This document shows, piece after piece, positions 20,194 through 30,103 of a DNA stretch of 64,000 nucleotides. Below the pieces are notes generated by a model. It ran no database searches. It was not told where the DNA came from and saw only the letters and a list, made by a program, of their open reading frames with translations. Location: NCBI GenBank assembly GCA_049840795.1, contig JASGJK010000048.1:124001-188000 (forward strand), given 5' to 3'. A program made the position numbers and the translations under genes. Numbering within the stretch: the first letter of the stretch is position 1; each line of letters starts with the position of its first letter. Origin of the DNA: UPXZ01 sp049840795. Lineage in GTDB: Bacteria; Bacteroidota; Bacteroidia; Bacteroidales; Paludibacteraceae.

Positions 20194-21240
20194 TCATTTT
20201 TCTATCATAAGTTTTGTGATAAAATATTCATCGAATGTGTTTTTTAATTTAACAATGTATGTGCCGTTAGTCAGATTATCTACCGCCAGTACATTCACAT
20301 TTCCATAGGAAGTATTTACAACGCTTCCGGTACTATTTATTATTTCTATGCTTTTGATGGTTCCTTTCGTCTCGATATGAATGTAGTTCTTTGCCGGATT
20401 CGGAAAAATTCTCACTTCATTGTCCTTTAGTTGTTCTACCGATGTTAATGATGTTTTTACCAAACGGAATCCAACAAAATTGTAACATTCGTCCGGCGAA
20501 ATACTTTCACGATGTGTCAGGTGCAGATCGGTTGACCCTAACGATCGGTAGCCCCCACGAATCACTTTTGACACACCTTTGTCCGGACCGACAGGATCAG
20601 TTGTGGCAGTAAGTATATCTCCATAGCGCCCAAACCAGTCAGAGCACCATTCGTACACATTTCCACTCATATCAAATAACCCGATACTGTTGGCAGTCTT
20701 TGTTCCTATCTGATGGTTGATGTGTCCCGAGTTATCGTAAAACCAAGCAACAGTTGATGCGGTGCTACTACCACTATACGTATAAGTGTTTTTATTGATT
20801 CCTCCTTTTGCCGCATACTCCCATTCTGCTTCGGTCGGTAACCTGCCACCTGCCCATTTGCAGTAGGCATTAGCGCCGTACCAGGTAATTTTTATCGCAG
20901 GAAAGTTTTCGTAACCGGTTGCAGGTTGCCACGAATTATTGTTTTTTACAATTCCCCATAAGTCTTCTTTGAAAAGAGGTTTTCCCGCATTATCTCCTTC
21001 CAGCACCGTAGTGCTTCCATAAGCATTTAGAAATGTAGCAAACTGTACATTGGTTACTACATTTTTGCTCATATAAAATGTACTGATGGCTACCACTCTG
21101 GTTGGCGATTCTCTTGTGTATGTTCCATTACCCATCAAAAAAGAACTGCCGGTAACCTGTATCATATCTGCATCAGGGATTTGAGCCTTTATGCCCAACC
21201 ATCCGATAAAAAATAGTGTCAGAATAATATGTTTTTTCAT
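20194..21240 (-). CDS. formylglycine-generating-enzyme-like (SUMF1) protein with T9SS sorting domain
   Basis: Exported protein of 348 residues: signal peptide (about residues 1-19, ending GIKA), an FGE-sulfatase/SUMF1 domain (about 25-265), and a C-terminal type A T9SS sorting domain (about 268-348). SUMF1-fold signatures are FLMGNGTYTRESPTRVV, MSKNVVTNVQFATFLNAYG, ITWYGANAYCKWAGGRLPTEAEWEYAAKGG, GLFDMSGNVYEWCSDWFG, VIRGGYRSL and FVGFRLVKTS. The sorting domain has RIFPNPAKNYIHIE and ends with the basic tail ITKLMIEK. Most SUMF1-fold proteins are not true sulfatase activators, so a binding role on the cell surface is possible. It lies 23 bases downstream of the large candidate lyase, likely in the same operon. 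Confidence 0.88.
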   Translation of the reverse strand: MKKHIILTLFFIGWLGIKAQIPDADMIQVTGSSFLMGNGTYTRESPTRVVAISTFYMSKNVVTNVQFATFLNAYGSTTVLEGDNAGKPLFKEDLWGIVKNNNSWQPATGYENFPAIKITWYGANAYCKWAGGRLPTEAEWEYAAKGGINKNTYTYSGSSTASTVAWFYDNSGHINHQIGTKTANSIGLFDMSGNVYEWCSDWFGRYGDILTATTDPVGPDKGVSKVIRGGYRSLGSTDLHLTHRESISPDECYNFVGFRLVKTSLTSVEQLKDNEVRIFPNPAKNYIHIETKGTIKSIEIINSTGSVVNTSYGNVNVLAVDNLTNGTYIVKLKNTFDEYFITKLMIEK

Positions 21241-21263
21241 TGTTTTGCGTATTTGAGTGTTAT

Positions 21264-24200
21264 TTATTCTGGATATCCGAAAAGCTGTACCGAAGTTACT
21301 CCTACATTATCGGTACCATAAGATGAGTTTATTCTAATTCGTACAAATTTCGCATCAGTTTCAGTAAAACTGATTTCTTGTGATTCGGTACTGTTTTGTA
21401 AACTTGCAGAAGTAACAGTTGTGAAGCTCGAATCATCGGCAGAGGTTTGAATGGCAATGTCTTTCGGTCCAATGCCATCAACTGATTTTATAATTAACTT
21501 GTTGCAAGCGTAATTAGCCGATAACCGAATGGTAATATTTTCGGGAGTGGCGGTAGTAGGCAAAATCAACGATTGATAATACGTGTTGTCATCATCGTCA
21601 ATCATAGCAAAGGGAAAATGTTCTGCCCACTGATCGTCTGCAACTATATGTTTACCACGAGATATATTACGGTATCCTGCAGGGAAAATTGCTGCCTGCG
21701 AGACAATAACATTATTTGAAACACTGAAATACAAGCATTCGTTTGGTTTTACAGTAGCATTGTTTGTAGCATAACTACCATTGTTCCAAATGCTTATTGT
21801 TGTTTGAATGTCGGATGGATTTTCATTTTTTACATATACACTATAAGGAGAATCTCCCTGAACGGCTTTTAGTGGTAAAGCCGTACTTTGTACAAAACAG
21901 TATAACTCCTGCGGAGCCGATGTGTTAGTTGTGCAATTAAAAGTGGCTGTTCCGGAATTATTTGTAACGGTGGTTACTCTGTCAAAAACCGGTGCACCTT
22001 GCGCGTAACTTAATGTAAGGTCTGAGTTTACCAATGCGCGGAAATTAGACATCAATAAGTATCGTTTTCCATTCGGATCTTCGGCGGCAACAGCTTTCCA
22101 TCCGTTAGCTACCGTAGGATATTGAGCTTTGGTTGATAATGCTTGAGTAGTAGCGCTGTTTATTCCGGGATAAGCAATCATGGAACGGGAGCTAAAGGAA
22201 TTTCCGGATATAAATGATTTGGAACCTGTAAAGTACGAACCGTATAGTTTGGAAACATATACTGACGTGATTAATTCTTTTTCTCCAAAAGCAATACCGC
22301 TTCCGCCATTATATACTAACCCGTACAGATTGTCAACGTTTGCCCAGCTACCGGGTAAAGTAACTAATGAGGAACCATCGGTAACAACCGACCCTCCGTC
22401 GTAAAACAAAGTTCGTTTGAGTTTAGTAAGAATATCTGTGGTTATTCCCAGCAATAATCCTCCTTCTTTAGTAACACTACCGGAGGTATTTCCTACGTGT
22501 TCGTCGATATAAATAACGGCATTTCCGGGTGTAGCGTAGTAGGATATATACTGCGCCGCGCTGTTATCATTGATATTGAGTTTTCCTGTTGTTGAAAAGC
22601 TTTTAGGGAACATAGTGTACGTACTTGCTACAAACGAGGCGTTTCTCGTTTTTCCCGAAATATCGGTATAACCTGTAAAGTTTCCTGTATTGGAAGCTTT
22701 TAATGGGAAGATGATGTTGCTGTTGTTTGCATTGTTTGGCGAAGCCATTCCCATATATGATTTATAACTGGAACCATCAGCAGACTGAAACCATGAAAAA
22801 GTAACATAGCGGTCATCGTTGTTACTACGAATAATTCCACTGTAAGGTAAGTACTTGGTAAGTTCGTGATTTTTGCTGTAATCGCTCCATTTTGTAGCCG
22901 TAATATCTGCGGTAGAAAAATAATCGTGGTATAAATGGGCGAACACCAATCTGCGCCCGGTAACTGCCATACGGCGTTCGGCAACATCGGGATTTAGCAG
23001 AAATGAACCGTCTGAAGTAGTTGATTGACGATATTTAGCGTATTGAAGTACTAAGCTTTCGAGCATAAGCGCATCCGGATCGCGATAAATACAAGCTAAT
23101 GCCGAATATGTTCCCAATTCATCGTAAATATACATTGACCAATCGTTTCCATTAGGCATCGCTAAAATGCCATCAGCCATAATAAATTCTTTCAACATTG
23201 AATTCCAAACGTTTTTTACGTTGTGTTTTAATGTTTGCGGAATTTCAAATGCCGGTGAAAATTGATTTTGAACAGCTTTGTAAGCCAATAACGATTCCGA
23301 CATTTCCTGTATTGGGATATTTAAATAAGATGTATGGAAGAAATTGTGATTTTCGAGAGCATAATCGGGGAATAAATTTGCGCCAATATACCAATCACGA
23401 ACGTATATTCCATCTTCTACATTATAATTGTATAAGTCCGAAGCTACGCTATACGTGTTGGCTGCAAACTGTTTACAGCGATAAGTCCACGCTTCGGCAT
23501 TTTTTTCTTCGGGAAACATAGCGGCAGCGATAGCCAGAATGTTGGTGTCCCAACCGTTTTCTTCGGCTTTTGTGTCTGAATTTATCTGTGTAGGAATGGT
23601 TGTAGATAGCTTGTAGTTGGCTTCGGCTGTTACCATTGTTTTTACGGCAGCTTTATCGGTCGCGGTTAACTCGTTCCACATCATCCAAGCGGCATAAGCA
23701 GTGGAAGTACACCACATCGAAGATTCCCATACTAATCCCCAGTATTTGCTGTCGGTGCAATATTTTACCTTGTTAGCTGTGTGTGTGTTGTATGAATATC
23801 GAATGGCACTTAGCACATGTTGTTTGATAGTTTCAAAGGTTAAACCATTGGGAAGAGTTTGATCCTGACATTTTTTATATATAAATGAATATATCAACGC
23901 ATAGTCGGCATTGGTGCGCGCTCCGTGCTCTACACTCTGTCCATTACCAAAATAACCTCCTGAGTTGAATTGTCCTTCAGCATACGGAAGATGTTTTGCC
24001 AGCATCTCACGGATGGTAGATTTTAGCGTTGCTTCCGGAATTTGGTTGTTGGATATTTCGATATCAATGCCATTTACCTCACCTATTTCGTACAATTCCC
24101 AGTTGTCGATATAACCTGTGGTGCCGGTTTTTTGATAATTGTTGAAGAAAGTAAGGGTTCCTGAAATATTTGAGCCGGTTTTGAAAGTTAAATCAACCGC

Positions 24201-26279
24201 TTTCCACTCTCCCTGAGTATCAACTACCTGGTTAATGTCTTGACTGGCGCCGTCATATTTTGCAATGCCCAGTTGGAATGTACCACCGATAGTTTTCACC
24301 ATTGCGCGCATCCGGTATTTGGTATATGTTTTAAGAGCTAAACTTTGATCTATCGAACCCGATGTGGTTATCATTCCACAATATTTTCCACAATAAGGAT
24401 TTGATGTATCCAATGAGGTGCTTCCCCAACCGGAATAGTTACTCAGGCTATTCAAAAACGGATCTTTTATTAAATTCGTTTTATCAGGGTACAAAGGGGT
24501 AAAGCAGTCGGCATCGCCTGAAGTTGCTGTTACGGAGATGTTTTTGGATAACTCGCCGCTACTAACCATAATCCTCTGATCGGTGATGGGAGTCACTTGG
24601 TCGTAATTGACGGTAATAGTGGCGCCGCATTGTGCTTCAGCTGCCGAAACAGAAGTAGGAGCTGCGGAAATTCCTGCGGGCGATGTGATGCTAACTGCTT
24701 CGGTTAGCGCATTTCCATTGATAATGAAAGTGTGAGTTTTGTCCACATCGTTGAATGCTAATGCGGTTTCGGAAACACTCAACGTCTTTGTTGTTTCTTT
24801 GGTAACAGAAAGATCGGCAATAGCACATAAGGCAGCTGTATTTGCTCCGATGGTAAAGTAATATATTCCCGAAGTTGGTACACTGAACGTAATCGTGCCT
24901 TCCAAGAACAACTGTTTGGTGGCGGAGCAGACAAAATCTTTTGTTATTATGGGCGAAGCTCCATTCGGGTCGGAAGAGATACCGGTAGTCCATGTGGGAA
25001 CTGTTGCATTGTTAGCCCAAGCATACTTAAACATTAGGTTGTAAGTTTGGCAGGCTTCGAGTGATAGCGGATAACTAAATACCGATGAGGTAGTGGTAGC
25101 ACCTGAACCATCCCAGCGGATGTACAAATCTCTTCCTGTCCAGCTATTACCATTAAAAGTCCACCCGGAGGTAACATCATTGTAGCGACAAGCGGTACCG
25201 GATGAGTTTGCCAAACTCCAACACGTGGTAGTATTGGAACAGCTCCATCCCCATAAGTTCGGGTACGAGCGATTGCCGGTGATTCCGTTTCCATCCCAAT
25301 AATCGAATGTGGTGGGAGCGAAGTTTACCGTATAGTTTTTAGTTGTACTACCATCGCTGGAGGTGCACGTCAAAATGGTGGAAGGCGTAGTTGCACTAAT
25401 GACCGAAGCATTGTTAGAGATAGAGGCTGCCGACTGAGAAACTGTACCTGTTACCGTAACGGATGAACTTGATGGTGGAACCAATGCATTATAATTTGTA
25501 ACGGTAGCATTGAAATCTTTATCCAATACACCGTTTGATACATTAATGGAAGCAAGGGTGGCATCTTTTGTCGGTAGTGTGATATAGCTGTAATTACCAC
25601 CATTTACCGTTGCATTTTTTGCATTGGAGGTTAAATCATTTGCATTTTGATTGTCAAAATTATAGTAGGTTACTAATCCGGCTTCACCTCCAGAGAGCGT
25701 AGTGCTTTTTGTCGCTTCAATCTGTGCCGGAGTCCTCGCCACGTTCCAAAATCGAACTTCGTCAAATAGTCCGGCAACGTTTCTGCCGGCTACTGCCGGG
25801 TCACTACCAACGTAAGATACGTTACTAAAGAAACTTGAATTCCACGATGTGGATGTATTTAATGCTTTATAATAGATACCGTTAAGTTCAACGATAACTG
25901 AATCGGAACGAACGATAAACGAAAGATGATTCCATACTCCTGAAGCCGGAAATGCTGTATTCAAAGAAGAAATAAACCGGGCATTTGCATTGAAATCACT
26001 TCGTAAGTAGCCGGTAGATACATTGTCATATTGAACACTGTTGATATTGCCCGAGCGATCTACAAAAAATCCTCCGTATGAAACCCAAGCGGTAGGTTTT
26101 ACCCACATTTCTACGGTGAAAGGATATTTGTTGATGAGTGAATTTAATGCCGGAACCGACAGACTACTGGTGGATGAAGCGCTCGAACCTCCTGGTAAAC
26201 TTAGCGCATATCCGCTTTGAGATTGGACTGTCTGTGAGAAACATACTGCTGTAACAAGCAATAGTAATAGTTTTTTCAT
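21264..26279 (-). CDS. large secreted multidomain protein, candidate polysaccharide lyase
   Basis: Protein of 1671 residues, unbroken. After a signal peptide (1-20) come a LamG/concanavalin-like domain (about 22-235; FTVEMWVKPTAW, VAGLFDEVRFWNVARTPAQI), a cadherin-like beta-sandwich (about 240-320; TLASINVSNGVLDKDFN), two further beta domains, and a CBM-like domain (about 605-730; GYIDNWELYEIGE). An alpha-helical region (about 740-1140) holds EENGWDTNILA, ENHNFFHTSYL and MPNGNDWSMY. A beta-rich region (to about 1530) and a C-terminal F5/8 type C discoidin domain (about 1540-1671) follow. A helical barrel before a beta-sandwich is the layout of several polysaccharide lyases, but I could not place it in a named family. 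The divergent GH105 gene supports a lyase role. There is no T9SS tail. Confidence 0.65.
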   Translation of the reverse strand: MKKLLLLLVTAVCFSQTVQSQSGYALSLPGGSSASSTSSLSVPALNSLINKYPFTVEMWVKPTAWVSYGGFFVDRSGNINSVQYDNVSTGYLRSDFNANARFISSLNTAFPASGVWNHLSFIVRSDSVIVELNGIYYKALNTSTSWNSSFFSNVSYVGSDPAVAGRNVAGLFDEVRFWNVARTPAQIEATKSTTLSGGEAGLVTYYNFDNQNANDLTSNAKNATVNGGNYSYITLPTKDATLASINVSNGVLDKDFNATVTNYNALVPPSSSSVTVTGTVSQSAASISNNASVISATTPSTILTCTSSDGSTTKNYTVNFAPTTFDYWDGNGITGNRSYPNLWGWSCSNTTTCWSLANSSGTACRYNDVTSGWTFNGNSWTGRDLYIRWDGSGATTTSSVFSYPLSLEACQTYNLMFKYAWANNATVPTWTTGISSDPNGASPIITKDFVCSATKQLFLEGTITFSVPTSGIYYFTIGANTAALCAIADLSVTKETTKTLSVSETALAFNDVDKTHTFIINGNALTEAVSITSPAGISAAPTSVSAAEAQCGATITVNYDQVTPITDQRIMVSSGELSKNISVTATSGDADCFTPLYPDKTNLIKDPFLNSLSNYSGWGSTSLDTSNPYCGKYCGMITTSGSIDQSLALKTYTKYRMRAMVKTIGGTFQLGIAKYDGASQDINQVVDTQGEWKAVDLTFKTGSNISGTLTFFNNYQKTGTTGYIDNWELYEIGEVNGIDIEISNNQIPEATLKSTIREMLAKHLPYAEGQFNSGGYFGNGQSVEHGARTNADYALIYSFIYKKCQDQTLPNGLTFETIKQHVLSAIRYSYNTHTANKVKYCTDSKYWGLVWESSMWCTSTAYAAWMMWNELTATDKAAVKTMVTAEANYKLSTTIPTQINSDTKAEENGWDTNILAIAAAMFPEEKNAEAWTYRCKQFAANTYSVASDLYNYNVEDGIYVRDWYIGANLFPDYALENHNFFHTSYLNIPIQEMSESLLAYKAVQNQFSPAFEIPQTLKHNVKNVWNSMLKEFIMADGILAMPNGNDWSMYIYDELGTYSALACIYRDPDALMLESLVLQYAKYRQSTTSDGSFLLNPDVAERRMAVTGRRLVFAHLYHDYFSTADITATKWSDYSKNHELTKYLPYSGIIRSNNDDRYVTFSWFQSADGSSYKSYMGMASPNNANNSNIIFPLKASNTGNFTGYTDISGKTRNASFVASTYTMFPKSFSTTGKLNINDNSAAQYISYYATPGNAVIYIDEHVGNTSGSVTKEGGLLLGITTDILTKLKRTLFYDGGSVVTDGSSLVTLPGSWANVDNLYGLVYNGGSGIAFGEKELITSVYVSKLYGSYFTGSKSFISGNSFSSRSMIAYPGINSATTQALSTKAQYPTVANGWKAVAAEDPNGKRYLLMSNFRALVNSDLTLSYAQGAPVFDRVTTVTNNSGTATFNCTTNTSAPQELYCFVQSTALPLKAVQGDSPYSVYVKNENPSDIQTTISIWNNGSYATNNATVKPNECLYFSVSNNVIVSQAAIFPAGYRNISRGKHIVADDQWAEHFPFAMIDDDDNTYYQSLILPTTATPENITIRLSANYACNKLIIKSVDGIGPKDIAIQTSADDSSFTTVTSASLQNSTESQEISFTETDAKFVRIRINSSYGTDNVGVTSVQLFGYPE

Positions 26280-26306
26280 GGTATGTCGGTGTTTTTATTT
26301 TCAAAT

Positions 26307-26314
26307 CAAAAATA
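26307..26314 (-). promoter_or_regulatory. promoter -7 element for the candidate lyase operon
   Basis: Minus strand TATTTTTG matches TAnnTTTG, 28 bases upstream of the ATG at 26279, inside the divergent intergenic region shared with the GH105 gene. Confidence 0.45.
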
Positions 26315-26414
26315 AGTCTTTTCTTAGATATGTAAGTAGAAAAAAATGTCATTAAGGTGTATATTAATGAACAAAAATGACAGAATTTTTACCGAAAAGC
26401 CAAGAAAATTGCTC

Positions 26415-26422
26415 TATATTTG
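26415..26422 (+). promoter_or_regulatory. promoter -7 element for the GH105 gene
   Basis: TATATTTG matches TAnnTTTG, 23 bases upstream of the ATG at 26445. Confidence 0.45.
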
Positions 26423-26444
26423 TATCGCATTAAACATAAAATCT

Positions 26445-28473
26445 ATGAAAAGACATTTACTATCCTTTTTTTTAGTTCATATTTCCATTGTTTTATTTGC
26501 CGAACTGCCATCAAAAACGGAAGTCATTGATCAAATGAAATCAGTCAACAATTATTGGATTTCACAGAACGAAAATCCCGGTAATAACCAATGGGCGAGA
26601 GCGGCTTATTTTGTCGGGAATATGGATTTTTACAAAATATATCCGAAAGATACATATTTGCAATATGCCGAACGTTGGTGTGGAAATAACAATTGGTCGC
26701 TTAACGGAGGCAATACTACCCGTAATGCTGACAACCAAACGTGTGGACAGGTATATGTTGATTTATATCACTTGGATGCATCGCATCCTCAATCTAAGAT
26801 CGCATCCATCAGTCAAAATATCTACTCAATGGTCAACAGTACAAAATCGGATGATTGGTGGTGGATTGACGCTCTCTTTATGGCAATGCCGGTTTTTACC
26901 CGCTTAGGTGTTTTGAATAATGATTCGGTGTACTTTAATCGGATGTATGATTTGTATAAAGACAACAAGATACGGAGGGGGCTTTTTAATGCTCAAACCG
27001 GCTTGTGGTATCGGGATGAATCGTACAAACCGCCATACACAACGGTGAATGGTAAAGACAGCTATTGGTCACGTGGAAACGGCTGGGTAATTGCTGCGCC
27101 ATGCGCGTGTTTTGCAATTGTTGCCTGAAAATAATTCACACAGATCCGAATATATCAGTACATTTCAGCAAATGGCTGCCGCACTGAAAGACAGACAGCG
27201 TGCCGATGGATGTTGGGGGGTAAGTTTGGATGACCCGAACGAATATGCCGGACCCGAAACCAGTGGAACTGCCTTTTTTATATATGCTATCGCTTGGGGA
27301 ATCAATAATGGATTGTTGGATTCGTCAATTTATTATCCGGTGGTAGAAAAAGCCTGGAATGGTTTGACGACTATTGCCGTAAAAAGCAACGGCTTTCTCG
27401 GATATGTACAAGGGGTAGGTGCAGGACCAGCTTACGCGCCCGAAACTTCGACACAGGATTTTGGAGTGGGGGCGTTTTTGTTGGCAGGGAGCGAGGTGGT
27501 CAAATTAGCTGCCGGAATAATGCCGACACCATATAACTTCGGAATGAAATCGGTAAAAGCCGTTGATAAAAATCATGTTCGCGTTGCTTTTAACGATAAA
27601 GTAGATTACATATCGGGGCTGATTGTTTCAAATTACACATTGGATCAGGGTCTTGTCATAACCGGAGTATTAAGAGGAGACAATGACAGCACAGCGGTAT
27701 TAACCGTAAGTGATTTAAGTTATGGAGTGCATACGTTGACGATACAAAATATTTTTAGTTTAACGAATCATCCGGCTGAAGATGGTGAAACAAATTCGTT
27801 TTCATACTCGGGTATTGTTGCTGTTACCGCCAGTGGATATCAGTCGGGTACAAGTAATACGCCCGACAAAACGTTGGATTTTGATTTTGATACACGCTGG
27901 TCGTGCGATGGTGATGGCGCTTGGATAATGTACGATTTAGGTGCCGCGAAAAATGTACAATCGGTAGAGTTGGCATTTTATAGTGGAAATGTGCGTAAAG
28001 CGTTTTTCAGTATCGAATTGTCAGAAAATGGAATAGATTTCACCGAAGTATTTAGTGGAACTTCGAGTGGAACTACGCAGCAACTCGAAAAATATGACTT
28101 TGAAGATACCAAAGCACGTTATGTGCGAATTATAGGATATGGTAATAGCCAAAGCACGTGGAACAGTATCACCGAAACCCGTATAAATTGGAAAGAAATT
28201 GTATCGGGCATTTTTAGTCCGACAGTAAAAACACTTGATTTCTATCCCAACCCATTATCGAAAGGGGAGGTACTTAACATTCAAGTTACCAATGATTTTC
28301 AAAATAGTCGATTCGAAGTATTGAATTTGGCGGGAAAGATTTGTTATTCGCGTGTAATTTCTTCCAATACCGCTACTTTTCAACTAAATGATATGGGGTT
28401 AATCTCTGGTGTTTATCTCCTTCGTTTACAGAACGTGTCGGCTCAAAAATCGGGAATGCTGGTAGTGAAATAA
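26445..28473 (+). CDS. GH105 unsaturated rhamnogalacturonyl/uronyl hydrolase with discoidin and T9SS domains (frameshift)
   Basis: Exported glycoside hydrolase. The signal peptide starts at the ATG at 26445 (MKRHLLSFFLVH). The catalytic (alpha/alpha)6 domain shows GH105 hallmarks: DNQTCGQVYVDLYHLD, DDWWWIDALFMAMPVFTRLG, YWSRGNGWVIAA and ADGCWGVSLDD. GH105 enzymes remove the unsaturated uronic acid left by polysaccharide lyases. A bacterial Ig-like segment, an F5/8 type C-like domain (TRWSCDGDGAWIMYDLGAAKNVQS) and a T9SS type A domain (TLDFYPNPLSKGEVLNIQ, ending KSGMLVVK) follow. One extra base near 27098-27103 breaks the frame; ARVLQLLPENN continues in the next frame. Divergent from the large candidate lyase, which could supply its substrate. 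Confidence 0.88.
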
Positions 28474-28500
28474 TAGTTGTAATTAAGAAGTAATAATAAT

Positions 28501-28535
28501 AAGCCCAAATAGATAAACTCGCTGTTTGGGCTTTT
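28501..28535 (+). terminator. terminator of the GH105 gene
   Basis: Stem AAGCCCAAA pairs with TTTGGGCTT, followed by TTTT-G-T, 27 bases after the stop codon. Confidence 0.85.
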
Positions 28536-28561
28536 GTGTTACGTTTGGGGGTAATCACAAT

Positions 28562-28795
28562 TTATAAAGAAACAATAACTTCATTCAACGGCAAACGTGA
28601 TTTTGGCTTGAATGAAGATTGATTAAAATCATCAACGTCTCTGTAACCGAGTGCTACGGTAAACAAAACTTTATATCCTTTTTGATTCAAGATTCTGACG
28701 CATTCGGGTAGATTTATCCCTTCCATAGGTGTTGAATTAATTTCGAGCGATGCCACCGCACTTAGGAGAACCCCGAGTGATAAATAACCCTGATG
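28562..28795 (-). pseudogene. nitroreductase family, C-terminal remnant
   Basis: The 78 codons after an in-frame stop read GYLSLGVLLSAVASLEINSTPMEGI and KGYKVLFTVALGYRDVDDFN, and end with KSRLPLNEVIVSL. These are the C-terminal signatures of NfsB-like FMN nitroreductases. The N-terminal two thirds, including the arginine motif that binds the FMN phosphate, is absent; an unrelated ORF lies upstream. No start codon sits at the homology edge. A truncated remnant is the simplest reading. Confidence 0.8.
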
Positions 28796-28832
28796 TTATA
28801 CCAAGATTTAATTTAGGCTTCAGACAATGATT

Positions 28833-29045
28833 TTATATTGGCATTATAATACTCACCGCTCCCTGTGGAAGATTCTTTGTAATATGCTCTTCAAATAGCA
28901 GAATATCGTCGATTCCGCTGAATACAACCAACTTAACTGTCACATAGCTAATCGAAGTTATAAACTCTTTGTGAATTTCACCCGAAGAACAAATTGCGTG
29001 GTTTTGTGTGAAATCTAAGATTTCTATTTTTCTCGTTTCTGACAT
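28833..29045 (-). CDS. hypothetical small protein (70 residues)
   Basis: ORF starting ATG, sequence beginning MSETRKIEILDFTQNH. It has no recognised domain, signal peptide or membrane segment. It sits between a nitroreductase remnant and an outward-pointing terminator in a region of gene fragments, so it may itself be a remnant. The beta-rich pattern is compatible with a real protein but proves nothing. Confidence 0.3.
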   Translation of the reverse strand: MSETRKIEILDFTQNHAICSSGEIHKEFITSISYVTVKLVVFSGIDDILLFEEHITKNLPQGAVSIIMPI

Positions 29046-29077
29046 AATTTGATGCTTTAGCTCATAAATGAAATATG

Positions 29078-29112
29078 GCTCGTTTTCACCACAAACGAGC
29101 TTTATTTTTTTT
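29078..29112 (+). terminator. orphan plus-strand terminator
   Basis: GCTCGTTT pairs with AAACGAGC around a 7-base loop, then TTTATTTTTTTT. No plus-strand gene ends just upstream (the GH105 gene has its own terminator at 28501), which suggests that a plus-strand gene was lost or rearranged here. Confidence 0.65.
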
Positions 29113-29120
29113 AATGAACC

Positions 29121-29251
29121 ATAACGTCTGGCGGCTTGCCGTTCGGCCGGTTGGAGGGGGGCGCAGTCCTGTTAACCGAGGCTGAACTCCTGCGCGGGCG
29201 GAAAACTTCCAAAGTTTACTTTCGCCCGCCTGACGGCAAACCGCTTGTTAT
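29121..29251. repeat. GC-rich imperfect inverted repeat, attC-like
   Basis: About 131 bases of GC-rich sequence in AT-rich surroundings. Both ends carry inverted ATAAC cores. The next arms, GCGGCTTGCCGT (29131-29142) and ACGGCAAACCGC (29233-29244), pair with one mismatch. Inside are two more hairpins: GCGCAG/CTGCGC, and GGGCG with CGCCC at 29196-29228. The stop codon of the esterase overlaps the right core (GCATAAC on the minus strand). Size, nested arms and the AAC...GTT ends resemble integron attC sites, but the cores deviate from the consensus and no integrase is present. Confidence 0.55.
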
Positions 29252-30045
29252 GCAGTCGGGTTTTTGTTTCCATAAAAAAGCATATATTTTTCTATATTTG
29301 ATTTTATATACTCAATATTATGATGTCCTTCATAAACATAATTTTGTGAATCTATCCCTTTTCTTTTTAATATTTTATTTAAAATAGAACATCCATCATA
29401 AAACGCTCTTTCATCTTTATCTCCTGCATCAAGATAAACTTTGAGATTTGTACATTTCATTTGTTCCGCAATCTTAATTGGGTCATATTTTTCCCAATTA
29501 TCTTGATTTTGAAAATAAGCTTTATCTTCTTCTTCAAGTTTGAGTTCTATTGCTGGCATATGTCCTCCAATTTTTGAAAATAATTCAGGATGACGAAAAC
29601 CGTTATGGAGAGCACTATATCCTCCAGCTGAAATTCCTCCTATAAATCGACCGTTTCGATTTTTGATTGTTTTGTATCTAATGTCAATCATAGGAATGAC
29701 CTCATTTATAAAATAATCCTCATACATTCCAATATTAATTACTCTGCCAAATAGGTCTTTTACGTCTTTACAATTTAACGATGAATTTAATCCTCGGCCG
29801 TTTTTTATGTTAGGACATACAATTATCATTGAGTCAATTTCATTGTTTTCTATTAACCTGTCGGTTACTGTGTTTAAATCTGCATTAATTAGAATGTTTT
29901 CGTCTCCACTTCTTCCGTGCAAAAAGTACAACGTTGACAAACTCTCTTTCTCATCGTAATCACTAGGCAAATAAACTAATATAGTCATTTCTCTGTCTAA
30001 ACTTTTACTATGAATTATTATTTTTTCGATTTTTGATTTCGTCAT
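29248..30045 (-). CDS. esterase D/S-formylglutathione hydrolase-like serine esterase
   Basis: Alpha/beta hydrolase of 265 residues, without signal peptide, of the esterase family that includes tributyrin esterases. The catalytic serine is in GGISAGGYSALHNGFRHPELF, the acid in YLDAGDKDERAFYDG, and the histidine in VYEGHHNIEYIKSNIEKYMLFYG; the oxyanion region is LYFLHGRSGDE. All three triad members are in family order, so the enzyme should be active. Natural substrate unknown. The gene lies between two structured inverted repeats, and its stop codon is part of the downstream repeat. That looks like an acquired single-gene cassette. Confidence 0.82.
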   Translation of the reverse strand: MTKSKIEKIIIHSKSLDREMTILVYLPSDYDEKESLSTLYFLHGRSGDENILINADLNTVTDRLIENNEIDSMIIVCPNIKNGRGLNSSLNCKDVKDLFGRVINIGMYEDYFINEVIPMIDIRYKTIKNRNGRFIGGISAGGYSALHNGFRHPELFSKIGGHMPAIELKLEEEDKAYFQNQDNWEKYDPIKIAEQMKCTNLKVYLDAGDKDERAFYDGCSILNKILKRKGIDSQNYVYEGHHNIEYIKSNIEKYMLFYGNKNPTA

Positions 30046-30103
30046 TTTTAAGTTTTTTTGTCCATTTTCTTAAATTTCGATATTATGTCTTTTAAGCTAC
30101 TGC

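Noticed and set aside
28833..29045. 70-codon ORF as the missing N-terminal half of the nitroreductase
   Set aside because: It has none of the N-terminal nitroreductase motifs and is separated from the remnant by an in-frame stop. It is kept only as a hypothetical ORF.
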